DNA from: Campanula takesimana
Taxonomy: Eukaryota > Streptophyta > Magnoliopsida > Asterales > Campanulaceae
Length of the DNA: 64,000 nt
Reading direction: 5' to 3'
Assembly (NCBI GenBank): GCA_026119855.1
Contig: JAOWBW010000044.1
Span: forward strand, 868,001-932,000
The translations under genes were made by a program, and so were the position numbers. The notes below the pieces were generated by a model. That model did not search any database. It saw only the letters and a program-made list of their open reading frames with translations, and had not been told where the DNA came from. Position 1 is the first letter of the stretch; each line of letters begins with the position of its first letter. Positions 1 to 10,444 of the stretch are shown piece after piece.

Positions 1-380
1 TAGTGAATCCGTTTGATGAATCCGTTAGTGAATCCCTTGGATGAGTCCGTTGGTGAACCCTTGTTGACGAATCCGTTAGTGAATCCGTTTGATGAATCCG
101 TTAGTGAATCCCTTGGATGAGTCCGTTGGTGAACCCTTGTTGACGAATCCGTTAGTGAATCCGTTTGATGAATCCGTTAGTGAATCCCTTGGATGAGTCC
201 GTTGGTGAACCCTTGTTGACGAATCCGTTAGTGAATCCGTTTGATGAATCCGTTAGTGAATCCCTTGGATGAGTCCGTTGGTGAACCCTTGTTGACGAAT
301 CTGTTAGTGAATCCGTTTGATGAATCCGTTAGTGAATCCCTTGGATGAGTCCGTTGGTGAACCCTTGAGGACGAATCCGT
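1..380. repeat. 76-bp tandem satellite, 5 copies (Tat-A 3' UTR)
   Basis: The unit start (tagtgaatccgtttg) recurs at 1, 77, 153, 229 and 305, an exact 76-bp period. Each unit is itself built of degenerate 12-16-bp subunits of the type tgaatccgttXgtgaatcc. Tat-B has a related satellite of about 75 bp at the same place (24555-25415). Tandem repeats between the coding part and the 3' LTR are known in this lineage. The array continues off the left edge. Reading frames across it are products of the repeat and not genes. Confidence 0.95.
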
Positions 381-642
381 TAGTGAAATTCGTTGATGAA
401 ATATTTCTTTGAAGTCTCGTGCCACTTGGAGTCACACTTGACTTTTTGAATTGTGGGGTGTGGGCACAGTTGACCGCGACCAGAAAAGTGTTCCTGTCGG
501 GGATGAAATGTTGAGATTGACTCTTGAGGGGGGTGTGGCACCCGTGACAGAACTTAGGGAGTTCGGAATCCGTGGGAAAACCTTGATACGATGCATGGAT
601 TCTTGCATGGGAGACTGCTTCTGAACCTGCCTGATGATGGGA
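381..642. other. Spacer between satellite and antisense PMD gene
   Basis: No gene. A block around 450-530 (gggtgtgggcacagttgacc and following) matches Tat-B at about 25527-25600 (gggtgcaggcacagttgac), so this spacer is a conserved part of the Tat 3' region and not host DNA. Confidence 0.7.
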
Positions 643-715
643 AGAGCGCGTGTCCGGGCCTCGTTATGGGACGCGCGCGCCTCAGATGAGTATGTCGGGA
701 GGCGCGCGCCTGGCG
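643..715. promoter_or_regulatory. GC cassette, triplet of GCGCGCGC motifs upstream of PMD gene
   Basis: Three CpG-rich motifs start near 643, 670 and 700 (agagcgcgtgtccgg, gacgcgcgcgcctcag, aggcgcgcgcctggcg), 27-30 bp apart. A TATA-like gtataagttc follows at about 715. The same triplet type recurs in the Tat LTR, in the Tat leader and before the next antisense gene. A promoter role is inferred from position only. Confidence 0.6.
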
Positions 716-900
716 TATAAGTTCAGCATATTTAAACAGGCTGTTCGCTGTTTTCGGCCAGTTTTCAAAAATTTGAAGAACCCTCCAAATTCCAAGCCCA
801 ATTTTCGTAGAGAAATCACCCCAAAACACTTTCTTGCTGCTCTAGGATCAATTCCGTCAAAGAAACGATGGTGGATCGTTAGCAATCACCTCCATTTGAG

Positions 901-3286
901 ATGCCACAGGGCGAGGAGTCCGAAATTGGGGTTGAAGCCATGGACCCGAGCTTGCTTACTTTCCGGCCTCATACCCATATTTCTCACTTCGTGACTTCGG
1001 GTTTGGTAAGAATGCCTCACCTTTCTTGTCGATTTCGGGTTTCATGAAGTTCTGTTTTCTTTACCCGAAATATTGCTGCAACAGCTTTATTGATCATTCT
1101 TTGCATGTTGTTTGTTGTTGCTGATTTGTTGTAAGAAACATGTTGGGATGTCCATTTTCATGTTCACACACTTGCTTGTACATTGTTCTGCCATTGAAAT
1201 CTCTGTGCTGAGTTCATCCGTTTTCTAGCAGTCATGCTGATGAAATTTTCGTTGTTCCTTGTTCTTTTTCAGGAGTGGAGCCGCCTATCGGAGATTCGAG
1301 GCGGAGCTCATGGTCCAGTGGCCATTTGGAACAAATTGCCCGAAAATGTGAGGGCTCGAGTTCAGGCTACCCACTTTGGCCTTTTTATCATTAGTCTGCC
1401 GGCACTGAAGAATGACCCGGACGTTATTCAGGCTTTGAGAGAGAGATGGTGGGACACCACCCATACTTTTCATTTATCCATGGGAGAGGTCACGATGACG
1501 CCCACAGACTTTACGGCATTTACTGGTCTGCCGTTTGTGGGGGAGCCTGTCCCTTGCGTTTCGAGGGGGATCCTTAGGACTGCCGACGAGCTGTTGGCTC
1601 TCGTTGACTGTGGCTTCCCGGTGAAGAATTTCCGGGTCACTTGGGGGAGCATCCGCCGATATTTTAGCATTCTTGCAGCTGAGCCTCTGGGTGTCACTGC
1701 TGAGCGGGTAGATGCTGTGGCCCGTTGTTTTATCTGGTACTTGCTGTCTCATACCCTGTTTGCTAGTGGAGGGTCCTCGGCCTCTTTGGCTTTGCTTGAC
1801 TTGTTGGTAGACTTAGACCAGGCCGGTCATTACAACTGGGGTGCAGCGGGCTTGGCTGCTTGTTATCATGGTATGGATCTGACTAGCCGCTCGACCACCA
1901 GCTCGGTCACGGGTTTCATCCTGTTATGGGAGGTATACTGCTTTCCCTTTTCTTTTCGGCCTTCTTGTCATTGCTTTACTGTATCTTTGAACTGTCATTT
2001 AATTCTGCTCTTGCCTCTGTTTTGCAGCTATGGGCCTTTGCTGTTTTGGAGTTGAGGGACTTTAAGATCAACAGAGAAGGTCAGCCCCAGTATCCGGACT
2101 GCGTGAGGTGGTCATATAGGGAGAGGAACGTGAGGACCGGCACTGCTCCCATTAGCCTGCTTTCAGCTCGGCGCCACTTGGATTCTTTGAGGCCGGAGGC
2201 TGTCGCCTTTTCTTTGTTTCCGTGGAGAGCTATTTATGCCTTTGTTGAGCATACCCTGATTCCCACCCGTTCGAGGCTCCTGATGAGCTCAGTGGAGTGA
2301 ATGGCGATGTACCTTAGAGAGAGAGTGTTTTGGCAGCATGGTGGTCAGGTGACGGACTTCCACCACCCTCCTAGGCCGGCGGTTCCTGATGTTCCGCCTT
2401 TCTGTCCTCGTAATTGGAGGGCTCTTTCAGAGGTCGACCGTGCAGTCTATCTTGCGGGGGTTGATGCTGTCCCTTTCATTCATCTGGAGCAGGATTACGG
2501 TTTATTCCTGGAGCATAACCTCCAGCAGGGTTTCATGTTCACTGATCCGAGGGAGACACATGTTGCTCCGCAGACTTCGGCCCGATTCTATCCCACCGGT
2601 GCTGGGTATTGTTTTGATCCTCCCTTGCCTCCTGCTTATTACACTTATTCCAACTTTGGGGTCTTTGAGGAGCAGGGGGAGATTGTTCCTGAGGATATGT
2701 CACCGGAGAGAGAGCCTCCCGCTCAGGCTGCTTTGGTATGTTTTTCTGACCATCTTTGCATTTTCTCAGTTCCAGTCTTGTTTTTCTGTCCTTTGTATTG
2801 ATGTAATTTCTTTTCCCTGTTTTTTGTCGCAACATGTGCCCGTAGCTGCTTATAGGCACTTGGGTAGGCAGAACAAAGGAATGAGGCGGAGGCTCCGCCA
2901 GCTGGAGGAGAGGGTGCTGGAGCTGTGCAGGGATATTGCTGCCATGACTAGAGGTGCTGCCGGTGCTGTCTCTGGTGCTGCGAGAGGAGCTGCCCGAGGT
3001 GCTCGGGGCATGGGACGAGGCTGAAGGGATGCTGCACTGGACATTGATGAGGCTGTCTCTTCAGCGAGGCAGTCGCTGAGCAGGAGTCTGAGCCACGGAG
3101 GTAGCCATAGTAGGAGCCTGAGCCGAGAGGGTAGCCAGAGCCGGGGCGGCGCCAGTTCATCAGGGAGAGCAGCTAAGAGGACCCGTCCTGATGTTGTGAT
3201 TGAGACATCTGAGTCTGAGGATGATGATGATGATGATGATGAGGATGATGATGACGATGAGGAGACCGAGAGCGGTAGCAGGGGGT
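901..3286 (+). pseudogene. Antisense PMD (plant mobile domain, MAIL-like) gene, spliced, with stops
   Basis: Runs opposite to Tat-A pol. Probable exon 1 is 901-1005, ending at a gtaag donor. Exon 2 is 1273-1932 (after ttttcag, ending at gtatac). Exon 3 is 2028-2735 (after tttgcag, ending at gtatgt). The last exon starts near 2846 and its junction is uncertain. Exon 2 has the PMD core WWDTTHTFHLSMGEVTMTPTDF followed by a FTGLPFVGE-like step, as in host MAIN/MAIL proteins. The last exon codes for a basic, probably coiled-coil stretch (RRRLRQLEERVLEL), an Ala/Gly/Arg repeat, an SR-rich stretch and an Asp/Glu tail ending at 3286. In-frame TGA codons at about 2298 and 3022 interrupt it. PMD proteins act in the nucleus in silencing and genome stability in host plants; the role of the TE-borne form is unknown. 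Tat-D carries a homologue with the same layout. Confidence 0.8.
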
Positions 3287-3608
3287 GAGCACAGTGTTGG
3301 TGATGACGTGCCCGAGCTGTTGTGGCTGAGAGGATGAGGGATTTAAAACACTTTTACTTTTGCCTGTAATAACATTTAACATGTATTTACAATCCTATTT
3401 ATTTTACTACTCATTTTTATGTTCTATTAACGACTCGATCTTAGATGTCGACCCTTTACAAACAAATGTGTGCCCAAAGGATGCTTGTTGTCGATGCTTG
3501 AACTCCCTTTTGTTGCTGGGATCTGATTTTGCTGCAGGTTGGATATGTTGAAGTGCTTGGGTTCTGTTTTGAACTGACAAGGGCTGTTTCTGTCTGAACT
3601 GCTGTCAA
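3287..3608. other. 3' flank of PMD gene, no gene seen
   Basis: AT-rich sequence that probably holds the 3' UTR and poly(A) region of the PMD gene. No open frame of note and no repeat. Confidence 0.5.
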
Positions 3609-3684
3609 AGGCGCGCGCGTCGGGCCTTGTTTGTGGGAGGCGCGCACGTTGTGCAGCCTTGGTCGGAGGCGCGCGCTTCTGGCC
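3609..3684. promoter_or_regulatory. GC cassette, triplet upstream of second antisense ORF
   Basis: Three motifs at about 3609 (aggcgcgcgcgtcgggcc), 3637 (gaggcgcgcacgttg) and 3666 (gaggcgcgcgcttctggcc), spaced 28-29 bp. It ends 139 bp before the ATG at 3823. Tat-B has a triplet 152 bp before its antisense gene. Confidence 0.6.
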
Positions 3685-3822
3685 TGCTAAATTACAGCCC
3701 CTTTCCTTTTTCTGATCAGAATGTTCCAACAGCTATTAATTTGAACCATTTTCGACCAGAATGGTCACACAGCATTCTTTTGCAAACACTTTCTCCTCCT
3801 AAACCACAAAATTCTTGTCATA

Positions 3823-4263
3823 ATGGCCCCAATGACTTTCTCCTTTGAAGTTAAGGTTTCCGTCCCCGAGGGTGAGAAGTCCGTCCCAATGGTGGCCGCC
3901 GTTCCAGCTGTGGGGTCCGTCTCGATGGTGGAGAAGCGTCCGAGCGTTTTTGATCGTTTGGGAAGGCCCAATGACGATGTTGTTGACCCCGTGAGACCGG
4001 TGGTTCATGTGCGGGACTATAGACCCCGTCATTTTCCCAAGAAGAAGAAAGGTAAGGGAAATTCCTCATATGTGTGGAAGCGTCCCATGGTTGTCCCCGC
4101 TAAGGCTCCGCTTGATAAGGGTAAAGGGAAAGCCGGTGATGAAGCTCCGTCCCGTCCTAGCGTTTTCTCCCATCTTGGCGGTCCCAAGAATGTTCCGTCC
4201 CCATCCAAGAAGATTAAAGGGCATAACATGAAGCAATGGGTTCCCAAACCTAAGAAAGATTAG
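3823..4263 (+). CDS. Small basic antisense ORF of Tat-A, unknown function
   Basis: 146 codons, open, antisense to pol. It is Pro/Lys-rich and has two similar motifs, RPSVFDRLG (about residue 45) and RPSVFSHLGG (about residue 112), plus basic runs (PKKKKGKG and a C-terminal KPKKD) that look like nuclear or nucleic-acid-binding segments. SVFDRLG-like strings are also common in plant gypsy Gag/linker regions. It sits where Tat-B has its DUF7745-like gene: the upstream text shares ttccaacagct, and the 3' UTR after the stop is alike (tagatttttc, then caattagaccact, then ggatttaatgttt). It may be a remnant or replacement of that gene. I do not recognise a domain. Whether it is translated is unknown. 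Confidence 0.5.
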   Translation: MAPMTFSFEVKVSVPEGEKSVPMVAAVPAVGSVSMVEKRPSVFDRLGRPNDDVVDPVRPVVHVRDYRPRHFPKKKKGKGNSSYVWKRPMVVPAKAPLDKGKGKAGDEAPSRPSVFSHLGGPKNVPSPSKKIKGHNMKQWVPKPKKD

Positions 4264-4440
4264 ATTTTTCTTTTGCAATTAGACCACTTTGTTTTAGGAT
4301 TTAATGTTTTGATGTATTTTGTTGCTCAATAAATCCGTTGTAATGGTTTGAATAATTCATTGAATGAATAAGAATTGCATTTTGTTATTTGAAGTGAATT
4401 GGGTATTTTTGATATGTTTTAGACCGCACCCGAAGGTTGC

Positions 4441-4477
4441 CTACGTTCCTCCAGTTGGGAGGCTCAGGTCTTCGTAG
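4441..4477 (-). other. HP2: bulged CTACG/CGTAG hairpin in Tat-A 3' UTR
   Basis: In Tat sense the outer stem CTACG/CGTAG (4473-4477 with 4441-4445) encloses a 5' bulge containing CCTGAG and an inner stem CCTCC/GGAGG (4448-4452 with 4458-4462). The same fold with other inner-stem bases is found in Tat-B, C and D. It lies about 190 nt after the pol stop and also in the 3' end of the convergent antisense gene. Confidence 0.65.
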
Positions 4478-4524
4478 TTCAAACAAACAAAGACCATTTT
4501 TTTTTTGTGCACCCTGTTTTTTGC

Positions 4525-4618
4525 CTAGACCGCCCTTTCGGGTTTTCAATCTAGCGGGCTTCTTTTTTGCACGTGCTCTAATTTTTGCCTAGGCCGCCCT
4601 TGCGGGTTTTCAACCTAG
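4525..4618 (-). other. HP1: two tandem CTAG-stem hairpins after pol (Tat-A)
   Basis: Element-sense copies at 4618-4589 and 4554-4525. Each has an outer stem (CTAGG/CCTAG in the first, CTAGA/TCTAG in the second), an unpaired TTGAAAA, and an inner CCC/GGG stem closed by GCAA or GAAA, which are GNRA-type tetraloops. The outer stems differ but both pair. The first starts about 47 nt after the pol stop at 4665. Tat-B has both copies and Tat-C has one. A long T run (4626-4649) lies between the stop and the first hairpin. Confidence 0.6.
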
Positions 4619-4664
4619 CGAGCGATTTTTTTTTTTTTTTTTTTTTTTTAATGGTCTTTGTTTA

Positions 4665-7403
4665 TTAAGCGTAGAACCTCTTGAGCTTGTCGAGGTTGAC
4701 CTCCTTTGGCAGCTGGTCACCATCTAAATCAACGAGCCGGATTGCACCACCGCTTAGTATCTTTTTGACCACGTACGGACCGATCCATCGGGGTCCCCAT
4801 TTCCCCAGGGGATTCATGGCATTAGGAGGATGTTGTCTTAAGACCAAATCTCCCACATTGATGTTTCGAGGCTTCACTTTTTTGTTGAAAGCTCTTGCCA
4901 TCCTTTGCTGATATGCCCTCGTGCGTTCGAGTGCTCTTAACCTTTTCTCATCGAGTAAGGCTAGCTGTTTGTATCGACTTTGCATCCAGTTGACCTCGTT
5001 GACTTGATTCTCGAGGAGGACCCGTAGAGATGGGACTTCAAGTTCGATAGGGAGTACGGCTTCAGAACCATAGACTAATGCATAAGGAGTTTCTCCTGTT
5101 GCGGACCATATTGATGTGCGGTAGCCCCACAATGCTAATGGTAGCTTCTCGGGCCAATCCCTTCCTGTTGAGGCCATTTTCTTGACGATGGTCTCGATGG
5201 TTTTATTTGCTGCTTCGACCGCGCCATTTGATTGGGGACGGTAAGGAGATGACTTGTGCTTGGTGATCTTGTATTCTACCAAAAGTGCATCTATTTCCTT
5301 CTCAAAGTGAGAGCCGTTGTCGGAAATGATTTCATGAGGCACGCCGTATCGGCACATGATATTAATCTTTACAAATTCGGCCACTTTCTTGGCGTTGAGG
5401 GTCCGATAGGCTTGTGCTTCGACCCACTTTGTGAAGTAGTCGACTGCCACTAGGACGAATGACTGCCCATTGCTTCCGGCAGGATGAACTTTACCGATGA
5501 TGTCTATCCCCCAACAAGAGAAAGGCCAAGGTGTGACCATGTTGTAGAGTTGTGAGGGTGGAGCATGTTGCAGATTAGCGCGGAATTGGTACTTGGCACA
5601 CCTTTTGACTTTCTCGACACAGTCTCGTTCCATAGTGCTCCAATAGTAACCAATGCGAAGTATCTTCTTGACTAGCATAAACCCATTCATGTGGGGTCCA
5701 CATTCTCCTTCGTGCACTTCACACATTATCTCTTGAGCTTCGGTCTCATTGGCGCATAAGAGATTGATCCCGTCGTGGTGCCTTTTATAGACTCGGTCCC
5801 CAATCAGTACGTACCGAGAGGCTAACCTTTGCAGAGCTTCTTGAGACTTCTTATTGATGTTCTCGGGATAAGTGCCATCTTTGAGGAAATTCATAATATC
5901 CGAATACCACGGAGAGTTTGTTTGAACCTCGTTGATCTCGATACTCATGCAATATGCCGGACTGTTCCTTCGAGCAATTTTGAAAGGCTTCACCATTTTC
6001 CCTTTGGGCATTTCAACTAATGAAGCTATAGTGGCCAGCGCATCGGCGAAGCGATTCTTATCCCTTGGCAGGTAGTTGAAAGTGATCTTTTGGAATTGTT
6101 CAACCAGTTCTTCAAGGTACTGGCCATACTGTTGGAGAGTCGGGTCTTGGGTTCGCCATTTACCCGATTGCTGATTGATAATGAGCAAAGAGTCGCCGAA
6201 CACTTCTAGTTCCGTGACGTTTATTTCGAGAGCTTCTTCGAGCCCTGCTATGCATGCTTCGTACTCGGCAATGTTGTTGGTAGCTTCGAATTCCAGGCGG
6301 ATGGCAATGGGAGTGTAGATGTCTTTTGGATCGACAAGCAATACCCCTATACCAAAACCGTGTTTATTGGCGGCGCCATCGAAAAAAAGTTGCCACTTAT
6401 TTTCCTCGGTTGTAGTACAAATTAAATGCTCGTCGGGGAACTGTACGTCTTCCCCCTTCACTTCGTCACACGGGAATTCGGCAAGCTGGTCACTGAACAC
6501 TTTCCCCCTAACGGATTTTAGTGTGACGTAAGTGATATCATAGCCGGCGAGCATGAAGTACCATTTGGCTATTCTTGTGGACATGAAAGGCTTCTCGAAG
6601 ATGTAGCGGAGCGGGTCCACCTTTGCTACTAGCTTGATCGGAAAAGCTTCCATATAGTGTTTGAGCTTTTGAGTGACCCAAACCAATGCTGCACATGACT
6701 TCTCTAAGACAGAGTAGTTCTTTTCGCCTCCTTGGAATCGGCGACTGACAAAATAAATGGCGTTCTCCTTTGTGGACTCTCGTTGCTCTTGTGCTAACAT
6801 AGCCCCTAGGGCTTCATCATTGACAGTGAGATAGAGCAACAGAGGTTTCTCCTTGTGCGGCGGAACTAGAACAGGAGGGCACGTCAAGTAATGCTTCACT
6901 TGATCGAAGGCTTCTTGGCACGCGTCGGTCCATTCTAGAGCCACATTCTTCTTGAGTAGCTTGAAGATTGGCTCGCACATGGAAGTGAGTTGGTGCACAA
7001 ACCGACTGATGTATTGTAGTCTGCCCATGAAACCTTTAATCTCTTTCTGCGTCTTTGGAGGAGGCATGTCAATGATTGCCTTGATTTTGGAGGGGTCTAC
7101 TTCAATTCCCCTTTCAGTGACCATATAACCAAGAACTTTGCCTCGGATAACCCCGAACGTGCACTTTGCAGGGTTGAGCCTCATCTTGTGTTGACGAAGC
7201 CTTTCGAAGAACTTGCGGAGATCGATTAAATGTTGACCATCGGTCCCTTTGGAGTGAATGATCATGTCGTCCACATAGACCTCGATTTCTTTGTGAATCA
7301 TATCGTGGAACAAGTCTGTCATGGCTCTTTGGTAGGAAGCCCCAGCATTTCTTAACCCAAATGGCATGACTGTGTAGCAAAAGGTACCCCACGGTGTTGT
7401 GAA
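4665..7403 (-). pseudogene. pol: Tat-A pol, 3' part: RT, RNase H, archaeal RNase H, integrase
   Basis: The frame is open from the Cop1 junction to the stop. It holds RT from MPFGLRNAG with catalytic VYVDDMIIHSK, the gypsy RNase H (LLLYLTVNDEALGAML), then an archaeal-type RNase H (FFDGAANKHGFG, EYEACIAGLEEAL, LPRDKNRFADAL) that marks the Tat lineage. The integrase has an HHCC zinc region, catalytic Asp in WGIDIIGK and in IISDNGSHF, Glu in NGAVEAANKTIE, and a GPRWIGPYVV (GPY/F) module. The last zinc-ligand position reads KRCAKYQ, Tyr where Tat-C has Cys (TCDQCQ). The N-terminal RT is at 15912-16823, on the other side of Cop1. Called a pseudogene because of that split. Confidence 0.92.
7399..7403. 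repeat. Target site duplication of Cop1 (GTGAA)
   Basis: GTGAA at 7399-7403 matches GTGAA at 15907-15911, directly flanking the TG...CA ends of Cop1. This proves a single insertion into the Tat-A RT. Confidence 0.95.
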
Positions 7404-8237
7404 TGTTGGTAGTGGTGCCCTAGGCACGTTTAATAAACGTTGTAATTGTTATCATTTATTTCATATCAATAAAGAGATGTTTTGATTATTGTTGTTGTTC
7501 ATGTTTACTTATAATAATCCCCGTCCCTAGTACTTGTTAAGCACTAGTATAAAGGCTAAATGGTCATGGGATGATCATGTTAGATTTATGGGTACCTGTT
7601 TGGAACAAGGTACTGGACATGACCCGCTCTATGAGATTTATGTCATGGTCTATGTCATACATATATCTCATATTAGTTGTGGCATTTGAATCCTTAGACA
7701 TGAAGTTATTATAGTCTTCCACTTGATGAACATTATGTTTGACATATTCAAACGCTACCTTTAACCGGGAAGTTATAAAGGGTATGATTGGCATAATCGG
7801 ATTCACGTAGGGAAGAATAATAAGCTAAATGAATTTGTCCCTCCTCGGAGAGATGTCAAGCTTGGGCCACTCGTAGGAATGATGTTGATGAAATGTTCGG
7901 CCGGACTCAAATGGATTGATTGGATCAATAGCATTTGAATTATCAACATATTCGGAATCGAGAAAGTATTGAACAAAACAAGTTGACTGTTTGACCATGA
8001 CTTGTGTTCAATGACATCGTGGACAAAGGGATTGTGACATATTCTAAAGGAATGCGAACTTGTATCTAGTTATACTATTTGGGTAGGTATGACGGTTTGC
8101 TAGAACCTAATCATATCTTATGGGATCATGTTTGAGTCCATTGCCAACTTAGTATAATCCTAGAGGGTCACACACAATAGAACGAATCTTTAAAAGGGAC
8201 TATATTGGAATTTTGGAAATTTTGGACTTTCTGGGAA

Positions 8238-8350
8238 GTGGGCGACCGCACATAATGGACTGGGCGGCCGCACAATTATCTCAGAAATGTACCAGTTTTG
8301 TTTCAGATAGTTGTGCGACCGCACAGGTTATTTTGGGCGGCCGCACAGTG
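8238..8350. promoter_or_regulatory. GC cassette in Cop1 LTR: two pairs of GCGRCCGCACA
   Basis: Four motifs start near 8238, 8260, 8311 and 8333. In each pair the first reads GCGACCGCACA and the second GCGGCCGCACA. Spacing is 22, 51 and 22 bp. The cluster ends 92 bp upstream of the TATA box, so it lies in U3. The 3' LTR has the same cassette at 15249-15361. Confidence 0.7.
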
Positions 8351-8441
8351 CTGTCGGGTGGCAGATTCCTAATTTGATTAGGAAACGAATTTTGGACGGA
8401 TTTTGACACAAGTTTCCTATTTGGAATAGGTCATGCTTGTG

Positions 8442-8448
8442 TATAAAA
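8442..8448 (+). promoter_or_regulatory. Cop1 LTR TATA box
   Basis: TATAAAA in the context tgtgtataaaagacc, about 450 bp before the LTR end, a plausible start of the genomic RNA. Confidence 0.65.
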
Positions 8449-8896
8449 GACCAAATTCGGCCAGCACTCAAGGCCAATGTTTTTGTGAGTCTCAAAGAGT
8501 TTGAGAGAGGGTTTATTTTGTTCCAAGACATTCTTGGTTGAAGAACAAAATAAAACACAAAATAAATTCCATATAGTTCTTTTGATTGTGAAAAAGTGTT
8601 TCACAATTTGGTCTAGCAACCAAGATCAAAGAAGCTACTTTGATATTCGTTCGAAGTGTGGATACCGCTAGAGGGTGAAAATCATCATCTTCAAAGTTCG
8701 TGTTCAAGCTTTGTGATCGTGATAAAGTCTTCAAACCTCCACCAAAGACCAAGAGAATTTGATAGCCATCGAGGGTTAGTTTATTCCTTTATTCTTATGT
8801 CGTATTTGATTTAATCGTATGAACGGATCCATGGCTTTGGGTTTCAAAATTTTAAATGCTAAATTCCGCTGCGCATGTTTGATCGAAACCCAACAG

Positions 8897-8908
8897 TGGT
8901 ATCAGAGC
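8897..8908 (+). other. Cop1 primer binding site (tRNA-iMet)
   Basis: TGGTATCAGAGC, one base after the 5' LTR, complements the 3' end of initiator tRNA-Met, the usual primer of plant copia elements. Confidence 0.95.
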
Positions 8909-10444
8909 CCCGTTCATGTTGATTAATTCAATACTTGGATCATGTTATGAGTATATAAATTGTTTATGTGCCTTGCATGATATGAATATTGGAATATGTG
9001 ATGTTTATGTGTTATGTGATTTTATGTGGTTTATTGTTTGCAACTTTAATCGCACGATTCAATCGCAATAAATAAATTATGGTGGATTCAGAATTGTTGA
9101 TTATTAATTTTTGATTGGATCAAAGTTTTAATAATCGGGGAAAAACGATTTTGAGACAAAATTTTCGAACTTCAAAATTCTGTACATTCTGATCAGTTTG
9201 GGCGACCACACAAAATAACTTGGGCGGCCGCACATGTTTGGGCGACCGCACAGTGAGTTTTGGGCGGCCGCACATGAGGATCAGATTGTCTGATTTTTGG
9301 TTGAAATCAGAATTTGGAATTTTCGAGAGATCCAACAAAACCAGTAACAGAACCAGTCCAGACTTGCTGATCTGGAATGGGTTTTGGGTAGTTGGTTTAT
9401 GTGAGGATCTTGGGGTTTGATTTTCCTATTTGTTTTAGTCTTGTGATTCTAAGATTGGTTCAAGGTTTGGATGGCTAATCTGCGTTCATCGAGATTGTGT
9501 TTCCCAAACTTGATCGCAATCAAAGTTTCAAAGATAAAACGAAGTTAGAATTATGAAGAGTTCATAATTGCTAAAATTGAGAAACAAAGTTCTTGATTCA
9601 ATGATTGGAGATCCATGTGGAATTGTGAATGCAATTGGCCTACGTTCATCGAGACCATCTATTGCTTAGTTTCGGCCACATGGACTACTTTCTTGGTTTC
9701 TTGAATTAGTGCGGGATTGTGGTTGCCTAATGGCTTAGTTCGACCGCACTTCTTGTTGTCTTGATTTGGAGATAATGACCAAAGTTGAAATAGTCTCATC
9801 CTCATAATTATAGAGAAACTAATGACACATAAATACCATGCTTAAATTAATGGAGATTAATTTAATGGCTAAACTTGATGTGTAACATGTTTATATTATG
9901 TGCTCATAAATGTGTTATATGCTATATGTGATGAACCTTCAAAGAAAGTTTTAAGTCCTTTTGCCATGCCATGAATAAAACACTTGTTTATACATGAGTA
10001 ATTTTATGTGGGCTCGCCAAAGCGAGGTGCATCGATTTTATTCATGTTTGAGCAAGATGAGTGAATAAGAGTTTCCTATGCGTTTAAAATGGTTGGACTT
10101 AATTAAGCGTCAAAACAGTTTTGGGCTTGAGGCAAAGATGAGATTTAACATGCTTTTTTGAAATTGGATTTCTTAAAGAATCTCATGAAAAGAACTGAGA
10201 GTCATATGAGATATGATTGACAAGAGTTGTCTACCTAATTGATTTAATTTTGAGCGGTGCGCCAAAGCGTACTCAAAATTAGATTAAAGCGGGATCTCAA
10301 CCCAATTAAATTATATTATACATTGGATGTATAAGAAGGTTATATAATTTAGTGGGAGTGTTTTGTTTGAAAAATACACTATTTATCTCTTTAATGAAAA
10401 TCGGTACTTATTAAATTTTGGAAATTTTTGCATATTTGTAGATA
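8909..10444 (+). other. Cop1 untranslated leader (1.5 kb)
   Basis: No open frame of note. It contains a second GC cassette (9198-9276) and AT-rich sequence. Two related segments (near 9480-9520 and 9645-9690) share tgcgttcatcgaga or tacgttcatcgaga. The length is large for a copia leader. Confidence 0.7.
9198..9276. promoter_or_regulatory. GC cassette in Cop1 leader: four GCGRCCGCACA motifs
   Basis: Motifs at about 9198, 9220, 9238 and 9260 alternate GCGACC(G/A)CACA and GCGGCCGCACA, with spacing 22, 18 and 22 bp. It is the same motif and the same ACC/GCC alternation as in the LTR, although this region is not LTR sequence. The first copy has lost one CpG (gaccacaca). Confidence 0.7.

Larger units (their letters stand above)
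7404..8895 (+). repeat. Cop1 5' LTR
   Basis: Starts TGTTGGTAGTGG and ends AAACCCAACA. It holds a GC cassette at 8238-8350 and a TATA box (TATAAAA, 8442-8448). No gene. Confidence 0.95.

Noticed and set aside
1..425. Open frames across the 76-bp satellite
   Set aside because: Frames arise from a stop-poor repeat unit; no start context, no domain.
1234..2055. PMD read as one unspliced ORF
   Set aside because: The ends run through clear introns (ttttcag before 1273, gtatac after 1932); the spliced model gives continuous homology with the Tat-D PMD.
8238..9276. GCGGCCGC (NotI-like) words as cloning or vector sequence
   Set aside because: They occur in both LTRs and the leader with variants and regular spacing, within a natural element with a target duplication; no vector backbone is near.
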